A stretch of 64,000 bases of DNA from Zantedeschia hybrid cultivar (Eukaryota > Streptophyta > Magnoliopsida > Alismatales > Araceae). Both the position numbers and the translations under genes were made by a program. Under the pieces are notes generated by a model, which did no database searches, was not told the origin of the DNA, and saw nothing but the letters and a program-made list of their open reading frames with translations. The stretch covers positions 30,605,614 to 30,669,613 of the forward strand of contig JARZZO010000008.1 of the NCBI GenBank assembly GCA_030544215.1, given 5' to 3'. Shown piece by piece: positions 33,665 to 46,502 of this stretch (its first letter is position 1; each line of letters opens with the position of its first letter).

Positions 33665-34193
33665 GACATACTGCTATATGATCCCCCTAATCCTCTGGCC
33701 TTGGTGCCACTCCCTCCATCTAATTCCCCTTCTATTTGTATTCATTCCTGTTTTATGCTTAACTCCTCCACTGTCAAAAAAAAAACGCCAATTTTACGAC
33801 AAATTCTTCCCAGATCCTCATTGAGGAAACTTCTTACTTGTCCGATCGCACACCATTAAGCGGGTCTTTCGGTCAAGATTCCCTCCTAGATCTACTCTGC
33901 CCCTCCCCTCGAGAGGATTCTCTTGTATTTCCACTTGTATCCCATAATTTCTATCCTGCTTCATCTTCATTAGGTTATAATAGGGAGTTTAGTGAAGTTA
34001 GGCAGTCTAGTTTTAGGCAGGTTAGTCAGGTTAGGAAGTCTAGGAAGTCTAAGGGTAGGCGAATTCCAGATAGATACCTCCAGGACTTAGCTGATAGATG
34101 CTTTTCTTGCTCTTTGATCCCTCAGTTTTTAGAAAATCCAATTCAAATGCAAGAAGACTGTATGGACGATGAGTCAGTCAATGATGGGTATGG
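33665..34193 (+). other. Spacer before RT, possible intron
   Basis: CT-rich with an A8-type run near 33777, then a short frame (33838-34206) rich in Ser/Arg. Ogre elements often carry an intron between protease and RT; a splice pair was not resolved here. Confidence 0.4.
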
Positions 34194-36017
34194 GTGTATG
34201 AGTTAGTGCATGAAAAAGACCCCATTATTGAAAATGAGGAAGATGACGAGGACGTGGTTGAGGCATATGCCAGTGGAGTGAAGAGATTTGATGAACCCTC
34301 AGCTGCCGTAGAAGAGCCCACCAAAGAAATCAATTTAGGGACTGAAGACGAACCTAAGGTTGTCCTCGTCAGCAAAAATCTTTCTACAGAGGATGAGAAG
34401 GCAATGGTACAAGTACTTAAGGATTATAAGGACACTTTCGCCTGGAGTTCTGAAGATAGGCCGGGGTTAGACTCATCTTTAGTTGAACACAGGTTGACAT
34501 TAAAGGAAGGAGCTAGCCCGGTCAAGCAGAAATTAAGGCGATTCCACCCACAAATGGCTCTAAAGATGAAGGAAGAGGTCGACAAATTGCATAAAGCCAA
34601 ATTCATTAGAGTTGTCCTTTATCCACAATGGGTGGCCAACATAGTCCCGGTTATGAAGAAAGACGGGAAGGTCAAAATTTGCATTGACTTCCGCGATCTA
34701 AACCGGGCGTGTCCTAAAGATGAATTTTCATTGCCTCATATTGATGTACTCATTGATAATACCGCTGGCTATGAAACTTTTTCATTTATGGACGGATTTT
34801 CAGGGTATAATCAGATCAAATTAGCAGAAGAAGATCAAGAGAAAACGTCATTCACTACACCTTGGGGAACATACTGCTATGTTGTCATGCCATTTGGATT
34901 GAAGAATGCTGGAGCCACTTATCAGAGAGCGATGATGGCAATATTTCATGACATGATGCACATAGATTTGGAAGTGTATGTGGATGATTTATTGGTTAAA
35001 TCTAAGACAAAGGCTGAGCATGCCAAAGTTTTGGCAAGGGTATTAGAGAGATCGAGAGAGTATCAGTTAAAGATGAACCCCAAGAAATGTGTATTCGGAG
35101 TATCTTCAGGAAAATTACTTGGATTCATCGTCAGCAAACGGGGAATTGAGATCGATCCCAACAAGGCGAAGGCTATCAGAAAAATGCCACCTCCCAAAAA
35201 CTTGAAAGAGTTGAGAGGATTAATCGGAAGGTTACAATTTATTCGCCGTTTTGTCTCTCAGCACTCACAAAGGTGTAAGCCGTTTTACGTGCTTACCAAG
35301 CCAGGAGTCAAATTCAATTGGGACGATAAGTGTCAGGAGGCATTCGATGGATTAAAGAACTATTTAGCAAGTCCTCCTGTTTTGAGACCACCATCTCCAG
35401 GCAAACCATTAATACTTTATATTTCTGTCCTGGATGATGCAGTGGGGGTTGTCCTAGCACAAGAGGATGAAGAAGGAAAAGAGAGGGCAGCCTACTATCT
35501 CTCTAAACTTCTCAACCCCGCTGAATAGAGATATACGGCGATGGAGAAAACATGTGCAGCATTGGTCTGGGTTGTGCAGAAATTAAAGCATTATTTCCTG
35601 GCCTATGAAGTCCATCTCATCGCTAGAATGAATCCGATCAAATTCCTTCTGGAGAAATCTGTTCTTACTGATAGGTTAGCGCGATGGCAAAGCTTTCTAT
35701 CTCAATTCGATATTATTTACATTCAGCAGAAAGCGATCAAGGGCTATGCCATAACGGAACATCTTGCCCATCATCCCCTTCCTCGTTTTGATCCAGTGCA
35801 ATCAGAGTTTCCGGATGAGGAACTGATGTCCGTAAATCAAATCAGAGATGATATGTGGACTCTACATTTTGACGGAGCTCTGAATTCTCATGGAAAGGGG
35901 ATCGGTATCGTTCTGTTATCACCTGAAGGTGTCACCATTCCACAAGCGATGCCAAGTCTGGATAGTTTAACTTCAAATACATTACTACACATACTGACAC
36001 GTTTGATTCGTGAGTAA
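34194..36017 (+). pseudogene. Ogre-like reverse transcriptase and RNase H; integrase missing
   Basis: One frame broken by a single TAG (35526) at the Gln of the NPAEQRYT motif. RT blocks: KIRRFHP-like KLRRFHPQMAL, VPVMKKDGKVKICIDFRDLN, SLPHIDVLIDNTAG, FSGYNQIKLAEEDQEKTSF, PFGLKNAGATYQRAM and YVDDLLVKS (YVDD at 34977). Thumb and connection follow (GKLLGFIVSKRGIEID, LRGLIGRLQFIRRFVS), then the first RNase H (ILYISVLDDAVGVVLAQ, AYYLSKLLNPAE, MEKTCAALVWVVQKLKHYF). A second, archaeal-type RNase H starts at DDMWTLHFDGALNSHGKGIG but ends after about 35 residues, diverging near 35945. No zinc finger or DDE integrase follows anywhere in the element. RT looks catalytically intact apart from the TAG. 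Confidence 0.9.
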
Positions 36018-37126
36018 CAAGAGATGCCAAGTCCTAAGGAATACCGAAAGCTTGAATAAAAGTGTAAAGTAAAAATCATTCCTTTTGAAAACAAAAATCT
36101 GTTTTACACTCGGCCCATGATGTCGGAACGAGGCTTAGAATAGACTAGCAAGAATACCCGCCATCTTAGTAGGAGGCCATCATAAAAAAATGGGGAAAAT
36201 CCGTCCCGAAAAAAAAAAGAATAGAAAAGCAAAAGGCAAAATCCAAATGTCAAATCAAAAGGTCATTACACTACAAACGTTATATCAAAGCCATGAAATG
36301 AAACAAAAGGGAACGCAAGATCGATAAATACCCCGAAAAGAAATGACCGAACCCCAACGGATATTAGGGTAGGAACGGAACATCTTTTTAGGTCTCCGGA
36401 ACCTTCTCATGGGCTTTCTAAACTTATTCTTCTTTTCCTTCTAAAGAGGCGTACTCCAAACTTAAGGAATGGCTTAGATTTACTGAAAGTCAAATCATCA
36501 AATGGGATCACGAATGGAAACACAAGTTCAAACACGATGGGTTTAAGTTAAGTTGTTGAAGAACAATTTGGGAATTAAGTTAATAAATGAATATGATCTT
36601 TTGATCTGAGTACCATGCTGATCTTTTAGTCAAAAATCGAAAAAAATGTATATGTCAAAATTAAAAAAAAATACATATGTCAAAAAAATCCAAAAATTCA
36701 TATTTCAAAAATCCAAAAAAATATACATATGTCAAAATAAATAAAAAAGCATATATTTCAAAACCCAAACAAAAATGAATATTTCAAAACAACAAAAATA
36801 TTTCAATTAGCATTTGCTTGTTGCACTTGGTGTGTCTCATTCCTTTTATTTTCAGTGAGCATATGTCTGCTTGCATGTCGCATTTTGCTTAAGTTTGCTT
36901 ATAGTTCAATTATCTTTGTTAATAAAGGCTATGCCCCTTGACCATTTGTTGAAGGAAAAGATTGATTGACCATTTATTTGGTCAGGCAAGGGGCTAAGCC
37001 TAAATAGATACTTAACCTGTTTGTTAAGTGATGTACACGACACAAGACAAGCACAGGAACACAAGATTGGAGCCCAAAAGTTTCATGTATATCATCAAAA
37101 AGTGTTTTGTACATGATACATGAAAA

Positions 37127-37130
<4 letters not shown>
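36018..37130. other. Non-coding region after truncated pol
   Basis: Contains AT-rich degenerate repeats built on ATATTTCAAAA and ATATGTCAAAA (about 36640-36800), and no domain. ATGCCAAGTC occurs at 35950 near the RNase H break and at 36023, suggesting a deletion or rearrangement near short repeats. Confidence 0.5.

Positions 37131-37182
<52 letters not shown>
37131..37182. repeat. (TA)n microsatellite
   Basis: About 25 TA units after an A-run, just past the 3' end of the antisense plant-mobile-domain gene. Confidence 0.95.
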
Positions 37183-37187
<5 letters not shown>

Positions 37188-37192
37188 AGCCC

Positions 37193-40080
37193 TCAAGGCT
37201 GGCTCTCCCCTCCGCCCTCGTCAAGCTGACTCTGGGCCTCGTCAGGCGCATCTGGTGCTGATCCTCGGCTAGGAGGTGGAGGTGGCCCCATCGTGCTCTG
37301 CCCTGCCTGGCCGGAAGACATGGCGACACTGGCAGTAAAAGCACTCGTCAAACCACGCTCCTGAGCACGCTGTCGAGCACGCCTGTACCTCTCCTCCACA
37401 CTCCGGCGCTCATGCTCAGCAATGCCCAACTGAACTCGGAGGGAGGCCATCTCTGAATCCATCTTCTGCCGCTCCAACCGCTCTCTCTCTCTTTCCTCGG
37501 TAATGAACCCCAGTCGAGACTGGAGGTGTGAAAGCTCTCGAGGAAGATCTCCAGTGGAGAGACGGGCCACCTGCTCCTCTAACGCTCGGATCCGCGCCGC
37601 ATCGGCCTCAGCACGAGCAGCTGCCGCACGGGAACGCTCCAGCTCCGCTTCAGCCCTCTGAAGGGCTTCCTGAAGCTCAACAACCTGAGGAGAAGTTATT
37701 GTTAGTTCAAGGCAATCAAGTAATCAAAATCAAATTTAGAAGTCAAAAGTCAAAGAACTTACCCGAGCAGCCCGGTCCTCCTCCGCAAGAGAAGCTCGAT
37801 GGATAGCGGAGGCGAGCTGGCTCTGGAGGTCAGCCAGAGCAGCCTCGTGAGCAGCAGAAGAAGACGAAGACACTCCGAAGGAAGGGGGAGCCGCCTGGGT
37901 GTAGATGGCTCGTTGCACCAACAGACAACCGTCAGTGTTAATCGCCAAAACAATTAATTAAAATGTGCATTCATAAACATGCATACATACTAGGTCAAAT
38001 AGTTCCTTTTGGACTTGTTTTAGCTGGGCCTCCGCATCATGTAGGCGGGCCCAGAGGTCAATGATGACTGCGTCACGTGCATCCTGCATATCACACATAC
38101 ATACATTCATTTACCAAATATAAGAAAAGATAATAATAAAATTAAAGACGCATAAATGCATACTTACATCGAGTGGTCAGAGGAGCCGAAGCTGATCGGC
38201 GTAGTGGGCCCGGTACTGCTGGAGGTAGGCCTCGCTACTCTCCGCCCGTGACTCCACTCTGACACCCCGGCGATGCCAGTCTTCATATTGCTCCGGGAAT
38301 TTTGCTCGCCAGTCAGTGAGGGCTTGCTTGCCCCTCATGCTCCTCCCTACGCCCTCCGGGACCTCCTCGTCGATCCATTCTTGGTGGAGACCCAGCGTCC
38401 TCATCACGAGCCAGCGGCGGAGGGGCTCGATCTCGTTCATGCAGTGCAGCCACATCTGCCTGCCGAACCTCCTCCTGCCAGCCGTCACCCACAGCTGACC
38501 CTCCTTGCCCATGCCCAAGTACGGGCGCTAGATCACCTGCATATAGGTTAAGTACATTCATATAAATAGCTTGCATTTAATGAATAAAAGATTGCATTTA
38601 ATAAAATTGAACAAGTTAAAGACTTACCAGTAGCTCGGGGTAGTCAAGGAACTGACGGCGGAGGGCCGTCAGCTGGTGGTGCTGAGGAGCTGTGTCCACG
38701 ATTGGCTGCCAACGGCAGGCCAATGGAACAGCGCTAGGATGTGCAATCCGTGCTCTGCCGAGTGGGAAATAATGATAGGTCCACACCTGCATTCATGAAC
38801 ATATAGGTTAGAAAAGCATCATATCATATTGCATTGCATAAACAAATAATAAAATAACTTAATACCTGAAGGAACAGCGAGAAGCCGCTGACGGTGGTCT
38901 CACGGTCCGGCGTGACCGCAGACAAATCGGCGAAGAGATGGGCCAAAAGGGCCGCACCCCATGCATACTCTCCTAAGCTATCTAAGTCATCTAGCAAATA
39001 AAGGAACCTACAGTGAATGTGGTCGCCCTTCGTACCGAAGAGCAACCGACCAAAGAAGAAAACTAAAAAGACCCTAAGCTGCCTATCTACCTCCTCCCCC
39101 TGACTAGGGTCCCTACAGTAGACAAGGGAGGATGACTCAGCTAGCCTATCCCTGAACTCCTCCCGGGTCTCGTCTGACCGATGCCGGGGCTCATCTAATC
39201 CTAGGGCAGCCTCTACTTCTATCCTATGAACCATCCTAGACTCTCTGCCTAGGCTGGATACCTCTATCCCTAGTAATGCCTCTGCCAATCCCTGGTAGTT
39301 GGGGTAAGTCACCCCACTCACAGGTCGGCCCTCTACCTTGAGGCCAGTAATCCTGGCCACATCCTCTAGGGTGGGGACCATATGTCCCCACGGCATCAGG
39401 AAAGCCCGGCTTTCCGCATGCCACCTCTCCCGCAGCGCCTGTAGGAGGACCAAATCGAGCCAAAATGGCTCGATATCTAGTACCTCACCGAACCCCATCC
39501 GGCGCAGGCGCGCCTTCTGGAAATCCGGGAGACCCCTATATGCTCCTATAACTAAGTCCCACGAGATTCTGGACCTCATCACTCCTTGCAAATAAAAAAA
39601 AAAAAACATAAAAAAAATAGGGTCAGTAATGAATAAAAACAAAAAAAAGTTCTGTTTTGAAAGGCATCAGACCATATGGACGCCCTTTGAAAACCGTCAA
39701 CATGTCCTGACGCAATTTAAATTCATTTTCTGCCTAATTAAAAATTCGGAATTAACCTTAAAAGACGTCAGCCCAGTGTGACGCCTTTTGAATGGCGTCA
39801 CCTGGTCTAGACGCCTTTTAAGGTCTGATTCTGGGTTCTTTGAAGAACCCCTTTCTCCCCTCTTTTTCTCACCCCATTCATTCCACAGAGAGCTTACCGT
39901 GTGGAGGTCGCCCTCCTCTTCCTCTTCTATGGCCACGGGCGCCGGTGGAGGGATCTCTTCCTCCAAGAACGCCGCCGCCTCAGCTAGCGCCGCCGGCACC
40001 TCCTTAGGGGCCTCTTCTTCGTGCCTCCGCCGCCTCTTGGCTAGAGCCTTCATCTTCCTAGAGCCTTCGCCGCGCTCCAT
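37193..40080 (-). CDS. Antisense spliced gene with plant mobile domain (PMD-like), in the Ogre-like element
   Basis: Minus-strand gene with recognisable exons: 40080-39898 (MERGEGSRK, Glu-rich; donor GGTAAGC), 39579-38866 (MRSRISWDL start; donor CAG/GTATT), 38786-38628, 38536-38168, 38083-37991, about 37935-37763 and 37684-37193 (stop at 37193). Most junctions have good AG/GT signals; the exon 1-2 frame and the exon 6 acceptor are unresolved. Exon 2 holds the domain I recall as plant mobile domain (PF10536): LLQALRERWHAESRAFLMPW, MVPTLEDVARITGLKVEG, FLVFFFGRLLFGTKGDHIH. The C-terminal exon is coiled coil (ALQRAEAELERSRAAAARAE, then RRSVEERYRRARQRAQERG), ending in a Pro/Ser-rich tail. Two possible stops lie in exon 4 (TAG at its third codon, TGA near its end). 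PMD ORFs are known as extra genes in Tat/Ogre elements; function unknown. Confidence 0.7.
39657..39822. repeat. Inverted-repeat motif cluster in intron 1 of the PMD gene (4 copies)
   Basis: Copies start at 39657, 39688, 39758 and 39788, as two back-to-back pairs. Each has GRCGTC or a variant, ten bases, then GACGC. Confidence 0.85.
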
Positions 40081-40208
40081 GATCAAGAAAAGGGAGTTTT
40101 TGAGGGAGAGAAAGAGAGGGAGATCGCCGGAGCTCGGTGAGGAGAGAGGAAAGTTTTGAGAAAAGTGAGGAAGAAAGGGGGCCTTCGCGGGTCTGTAAAC
40201 AGAAAACC

Positions 40209-40563
40209 AAAAGGCGTCGACTCAGTCAGACGCGTTTTAGGACGCATAAGTTGAGGCGGCAAGGACAGGTGTTTGAAATTGAGTGAAAGACGTCTACATA
40301 AGTTGACGCGTTTCAGGTTACCGCCAATTCTGGTCAGAACCGTACAGAGGATGATAATTAAAGGCGTCTGGGATTATAGACGCGTTTTATGCGATTAATC
40401 ACATAATTAATGGCAGAATCCTGGAAAAAGTAGGAGAAAGAGTTGAAAAGCGTTTGTGTGTGTAGACGCAATTTAAGTTTAAATCAGGTTTTTGAGGATT
40501 AAATTGAATTTCTGGAAAAGGAATTATGGTTGAAAGGTGTCATTCTGAGTGGACGCGTTTTGC
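40209..40563. repeat. Inverted-repeat motif cluster upstream of the PMD gene (5 copies)
   Basis: Copies start at 40209, 40284, 40358, 40443 and 40530 (spacing 75, 74, 85, 87). They lie between the start of the PMD gene (40080) and the end of the second antisense gene (40733), the likely promoter of the former. Confidence 0.9.
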
Positions 40564-41747
40564 ATTAACATAACCCGAACAGTCAAATTTTCAGGAAAAA
40601 TCCAGTTTTTACTAAAGAAAAAATCATGGGCACATCACAGAAATTTAAGGAAAGATTTCAAGGCATGAAAAATCGTTCTTTATTCAATGAAATCCTTTAT
40701 TACATTCAAAACATAAAAAAGAAAGAGGACAATTAAGGAAGAATTTCATGAAGACCTTTAAGGTAAGGAAATTTCAATCCTCTATCTCTATCTTTAGAGG
40801 ATTTTACATGATAACTGAAGTCAAGGTTCCACAAGGTAGTGATGATTTGTATGGCTTCATAATCTTCGTCGGATTCCAAGGCACGCTTCTTGATTGGGGA
40901 TGTAAAGGAGAACTCGGGGAATTCACGACGGCCCAAGCTAAGTTGAGTAAGGCACCGATGAGGGTTGTATAATACGAACTCGGTGGCTCCAATCAACTTG
41001 AGATCCGCTCCCGCTGCACGGCGCACCCAAACAGGTTTTCCAACAAGAGCGAGTGGAGACGAGTCAAATATGTCGGATGTCATGAGCTTCAAATACTCTC
41101 TCCAGTCGGCTCGGGTTTTGAGCTTCGGAACATTGTTGACCATGTGCTCGTTGAATTTTACAATATTAGCAATGCAGTAAATTGGACTATTCAAGTAAAT
41201 TTGAGATGGTTTTTGAGGCCTTTTCTTGCAGTACTCAAACTTGAAGTGAAGTTCAACCCATAAGGCAAAGAGTAACATGCACCCATAGGGAGGACGACCC
41301 ACAGATGCCGCAGAAAGCCCGCTGTAAAGATATGCCAAAAGTGCAGTGCTAATGGATTTACCTTCGAAGATTGCGCAAATAGTACTGACCTAGTCATCTT
41401 CTAAGATGTTGTCCTGCGCAGGGAAGAACAAGGCACCGGCAAGGCATGTAACGAAAGCTTTCGTCACATCCTCTGCTTCATCCTCCCTTAGATCATCAAT
41501 TTCATATAGGGTCCACTCAGCGAGCTTTGCAAGATTGATTCCTTTTTTGGTAAGGCATCCTTTAGCCTCTGAAGGATCCTTCATAATTGATGTCAACAGT
41601 TGTTGACAGGTGATTCTCTCTCTTGTTAAAGCTATCTTATCTTTGTTATCTTTGGTCTTTGGGAGACCTAATAGAAGCTCCGCCTCGTCCAAAAGGATCG
41701 TGCACTCGAAATCTTGGAAGAAGAACGTATGAGTTTGGGGATGCAAC

Positions 41748-43335
41748 TGTAAGGAATCGCTAAGAACGCAGCGGAAATAAAAATGATTCCATTGTATCGG
41801 TTGCTGGGGTCGTAAAACGGACATTAAAAATCTAAGCGGGAAGAACAGTTCTTCACCTTTGCGGGGTTTCGAATCTCCCGTGGATGATGCCGACTCGGTA
41901 ATCGCGCACGCGCACGATCTCTAGAGGTATCCACACGAGTTCCCGCAGCAGACGCGATTTCCTCCTCGACTTGAGTACTCCGACCATATCTCAAATCCAC
42001 CATGCGCGGAGAGAGACAGATCCACTCTAAGAGAGAGAGAAGGAGAGAGAGAGAGGAGAGAGAGAATCTGGGGAGTAAAAATTCGTCCAACTAACTTTTT
42101 ACCACTCCCCCTTGGCCCTCCTTATATAGAAATAAGGATAAGCACAACAGTTAATCCTCATGATTATCCAAGAGTTTGGCCTTGGATAATTCTCCATTAA
42201 ATCTTCATGTTTATCCTGCAACTTTTCACAAAAACCCAGATAAGCATGAAATTTAACATCTCTCACCGTCTGACGAGAACTCTTATGTGTGTGACCCTCT
42301 AGGCCCATATATCAGTCCGGTTGCAGGCCCATTAAACTTAGAATTGTTTCTTGTGTTTAATATTTATTAATTAACATTTAAACATCACATGTTAAATGAT
42401 TAATTTAATAAACAAGTGAATTATCATCTGATAATCAAATCACTTGGCCTTCTGATCATGAACAACACCAAACACTACCTCATGATCCCAGAAGATATAA
42501 GGGATATTGTTCCCTTCAATTGAACCTTTCCGTCTGCCGATACCACACAGATATAATCCTTCACTCATGCAATGTCCCGATAACGCAAGGGTATAGTTTT
42601 ATAGTCAAACCCTCTATCGCATTATCCATATGGATTCCAGTACACAGTTAATATCTAGAAAGACATCTCTTTCATTTGACCCTGGCCAGGGATTTCTGTG
42701 TACACATCCATGGGACATTCTCTCTCCAGTCTTATACCAAGAGTGAGTGATCCCTTGTTGTTCACTCAATTACCTTCGCAAGCTTTCCACTGTATCCGAA
42801 AGACCGATTATGGTGGAGTTAATGGTTAAAGTCCACGAGTTAGAGAATCAAGATACAATGGTCCACAAACAAGGTATCATTGGTGACTCAGGTCAAAGGA
42901 CCAACTGTGCTACTGCAACGATAGAATTCCCTGGTTGACTAATAGGTATAATTACCATCCAGGAATTCTTATTTGGGTCTGTTCAGTGAACTCATTCTCT
43001 AATGAGCACCCACTTGTTTGTCTTAGTGTCACCACACGAGTGAATGTGAGATCATTCACCCTCATCATATGAGCAGACATAACTTGTGTCGATCTTATTG
43101 GATATTTAATGTCCATCTCAAATATCCTATGATCAAGAACTATTTAAGACAATTGCCTTAGGATATTGATCTCACTATTATGATCTCATCATGATTCAAT
43201 ATCCCATACATTTGTCTATGGACCTTCATTACGATAGTTAATTGCGAGAACTATTAAATGAAGAAATGATTGCCTTTATTAATAATCTGAACTAGAATGT
43301 ACAATGATTGGCTTTGAGGCCACCCAATTCTAACA
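41748..43335 (-). repeat. 3' LTR of Copia element 2
   Basis: TGTTAGAATTGGGTGGCC to GCGATTCCTTACA on the minus strand. The polypurine tract lies just inside at 43336-43360. Confidence 0.95.
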
Positions 43336-43349
43336 TTCTCCCACTTGAA

Positions 43350-46300
43350 CTATAGCCAATCACCCATGTGTCTAAGTCCCATAGACTTAAGGTGACGTTC
43401 TAAATTGTTTTGAGACAATGGCTTAGTCAAGAGATCTGCTACATTATCTTCAGATGAGACTTTCTCAACTACTATATCTCCTCGGGCGATGATCTCACGA
43501 ATCAGATGAAATCGTCTCAGAATGTGCTTTGACTTCTGATGTGATCTTGGCTCCTTCGTTTGAGCTATTGCCCCATTGTTGTCACACAATAATAGAACAG
43601 GATCTGAAATGCTTGGAACTACTCTAAGCGCTGAGATGAACTTCTTCATCCAAACCGCCTCCTTGGCCGCTTCAGCTGCAGCAATGTATTCTGCTTCGGT
43701 CGTCGAATCTGCAGTAGTTTCCTGTTTGGAACTCTTCCAACTTACTGCACCTCCATTTAACATGAACACAAATCCAGACATAGATTTGCTGTCATCCATA
43801 TCCGACTAGAAACTCGAGTCAGTAAATCCTCGAAGTTCCAAGTCGTTTCCTCCATAAACGAGAAATAGATCTTTAGTCCTTCTCAAGTATCTAAGGATAC
43901 ATTTCACCGCCTTCCAGTGTTCCTCACCTGGATCAGCCTGATATCTACTGGTGACACTTAGTGGGTGTGCCACATCAATCCTAGTACATAGCATTGCATA
44001 CATGATAGATCCTATTGCCGAAGCATAAGGAACTCTATCCATGTATGCTCTTCAGGTGTCTTGGGAGACATTTCTTTAGAGAGATAAATTCCATGCCTCA
44101 TAGGAACGAGGCCTCTCTTGGAATTTTCCATGCCAAACCTTTTGACTATGGTATCTATGTACATAGATTGGGATAATCCAAACATCCTTGTGGACCTATC
44201 TCGATACATCCTTATTCCCAGAATATAGGATGCTTCTCCCAAATCTTTCATAGAGAAGCTTTTGGATAACCAAGCCTTTATTGATCACAGCATTCCTACA
44301 TCATTCCCAATGAGTAGAATGTCATCAACGTAAAGTACCAAAAAGGTAACTGCGCTCCCACTAACCTTTTTGTATACACAAGGTTCATCTTCATTCTTAA
44401 TGAAGTCATAAGATTTGATTGGTTCATCAAATCTTAAGTTCCAAGTTCGGGATGCCTGCTTTAATCCATAGATGGATCTTTGCTGCTTGCATACCTTGCT
44501 TGAATGCTCTTTGGAAGTGAATCCTTCAGGTTGTATCATATACACCTCTTATTGAAGGTTCCCGTTAAGGAATGTTGTTTTCACATCCATTTGCCATATT
44601 TCATAATCATAGAGTGCAGCGATAGCAAGAAGTATTATGATTGACTTAATCATGGCAACTGGAGAAAAGGTTTCGTCATAGTCAACACCTTGCCTTTGAC
44701 GATATTCTTTTGCTACAAGCCTTGCCTTGTATGTGTCAATTTGTCCATCTGCCCCGATCTTTCTTTTAAAGATCCTTTTACTGCCAATAGGTACCATACC
44801 TTCTGGCAGATCAACCAAGTTCCAAACTTGGTTGGCATACATGGACAGAATTTCAGAATCCATTGCCTCTTGCCATTTTTCTGATTCATGACTATTTATG
44901 GCTTCAAGGTAGGTTTGAGGATCATCATCCTCATTTAAGTACACTTTTGGTTTGCCTTCATCGATATGTCCAACATATCTTTCAGGCTGCTTAGGCACTG
45001 TACCTAATCTGCGAACCTTTTGTGTATCATCTTGAACAAGTTCTTGAGTCAATGGTTCAGTAGATGAACCAGTGTTGATTTGTGAGTCTAGAATTTCTTC
45101 CAGTTCTATCTTGCTCCCACTGTCTTCTTTTGAAAGATATTCTTTCTCTAGGAAGACAGCTCTTTTTGCGACAAACACCCTTTGATCGCTGGGCTGATAG
45201 AAGTAATATCCAAAAGTCTCTTTTGGATATCCCACAAATCTACATTTCTCTGTCCTGGAATCCAGTTTGTCTGGATCATGTCTTTTGACATGTGCAGGAC
45301 AACCCCAGACTCTAACATGCTTAAAGTCTGGTTTCTTTCCTTTCCATATCTCATATGGAGTCGAAGGTACTGACTTACTGGGAACTTTGTTCAACAGATA
45401 TGCAGCAGTCAACAGTGCATATCCCCATAAAGAGATTGGAAGTTTGGCATAACTCATCATGGATCGTACCATATCTAATAGAGTACGATTTTCCTTTCCG
45501 ATACACCATTTAACTAAGGTGTATAGGGAGGAGTCCACTGAGACAAAATACCATTATCCTTAAGAAATTCTGTGAATTCTGTACTTAAGTATTCACCCCC
45601 TCGATCTGATCGAAGAGTTTTAATACTCTTTCCAGTCTGGTTCTCAACTTTGTTTTTAAACTCTTTAAATTTCTCAAAGACTTCTGACTTATATTTCATT
45701 AAATATATGTAGCCATATCTTGAGAAATTATCTGTAAATGAAACAAAGTATGAGTAACCACCCATAGCATGAGTGGACATTGGACCACATACATCACTAT
45801 GTATTAGTTCCAATAAGTCCTTAGCTCTTTCTCCATATCCTGAGAATGGAGCTTTGGTCATCTTTCCCATGAGACAAGCTTCACAGGTTGCAAATGATTC
45901 ATAATCAAATGGATCAAGATATCCATTCTTTTGCAACCTTATGATCCTGTTCTCATTTATATGACCTAGTCTACAATGCCATAGGTACGATTTATTCACA
46001 TCCTTATCTAAGCGTTCAAGAGAATTATTTACCAGACAAACATCATATGAAATATCAAGTAAATATAATCCATTCAATAAATATCCGGAAGCAAACAATT
46101 TGTCTCCTTGATAAATTGAACAACCTTTATTCTCTAGCTTCATAGAATATCCTTGTCTATCTAAACATGAAATAGATATGATATTCCTAATAATGGTTGG
46201 AACATAATAACAATCTATCAGTTCCAAAGAGTCCCCTAACGGCATCTGAAGTCTTGCTGTCCCCACAGCTAACGCAACAACTTTTGCTCCATTCCCGAGC

Positions 46301-46460
46301 CTCAGATCCACGTCTCCGCGGTTCAATCTTCTTTTACTTGTTAACACCTGCAAGTTATTGCAGATATGAGAAACACATCCAGTATCTAATACCCAGGATG
46401 TTGATTCTCTATAAGACAAGTTAAGATCGATCATGAGAATACCTGAAGCTTCACCAAGCT
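43350..46460 (-). pseudogene. Copia element 2 pol: protease, integrase, RT, RNase H
   Basis: Protease (46434 downward) has WVLDTGCVSHICNNLQVL with DTG intact, then integrase WHCRLGH, HSDVCGP and LRSDRGGEY. The frame breaks at 45538-45514, inside the region of the NGVSERRNRT glutamate motif (here CIGKENRTLLDM), so the catalytic Glu context is damaged. Linker and RT N-terminus run 45480-44549, the fingers/palm piece 44545-44285 (YGLKQASRTWN, YVDD at 44332-44321). Frame breaks follow at about 44285, 44050 and 43806 before the RNase H (ADSTTEAEYIAAA, KSKHILRRFHLIREIIA) ending at 43350. The Copia order is clear and the domains are nearly all there, but no continuous polyprotein is possible. Confidence 0.9.
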
Positions 46461-46502
46461 TCTCCTTTGCTTTTTCCGCAAGATAAATCTTGCAGTTTCT
46501 CT

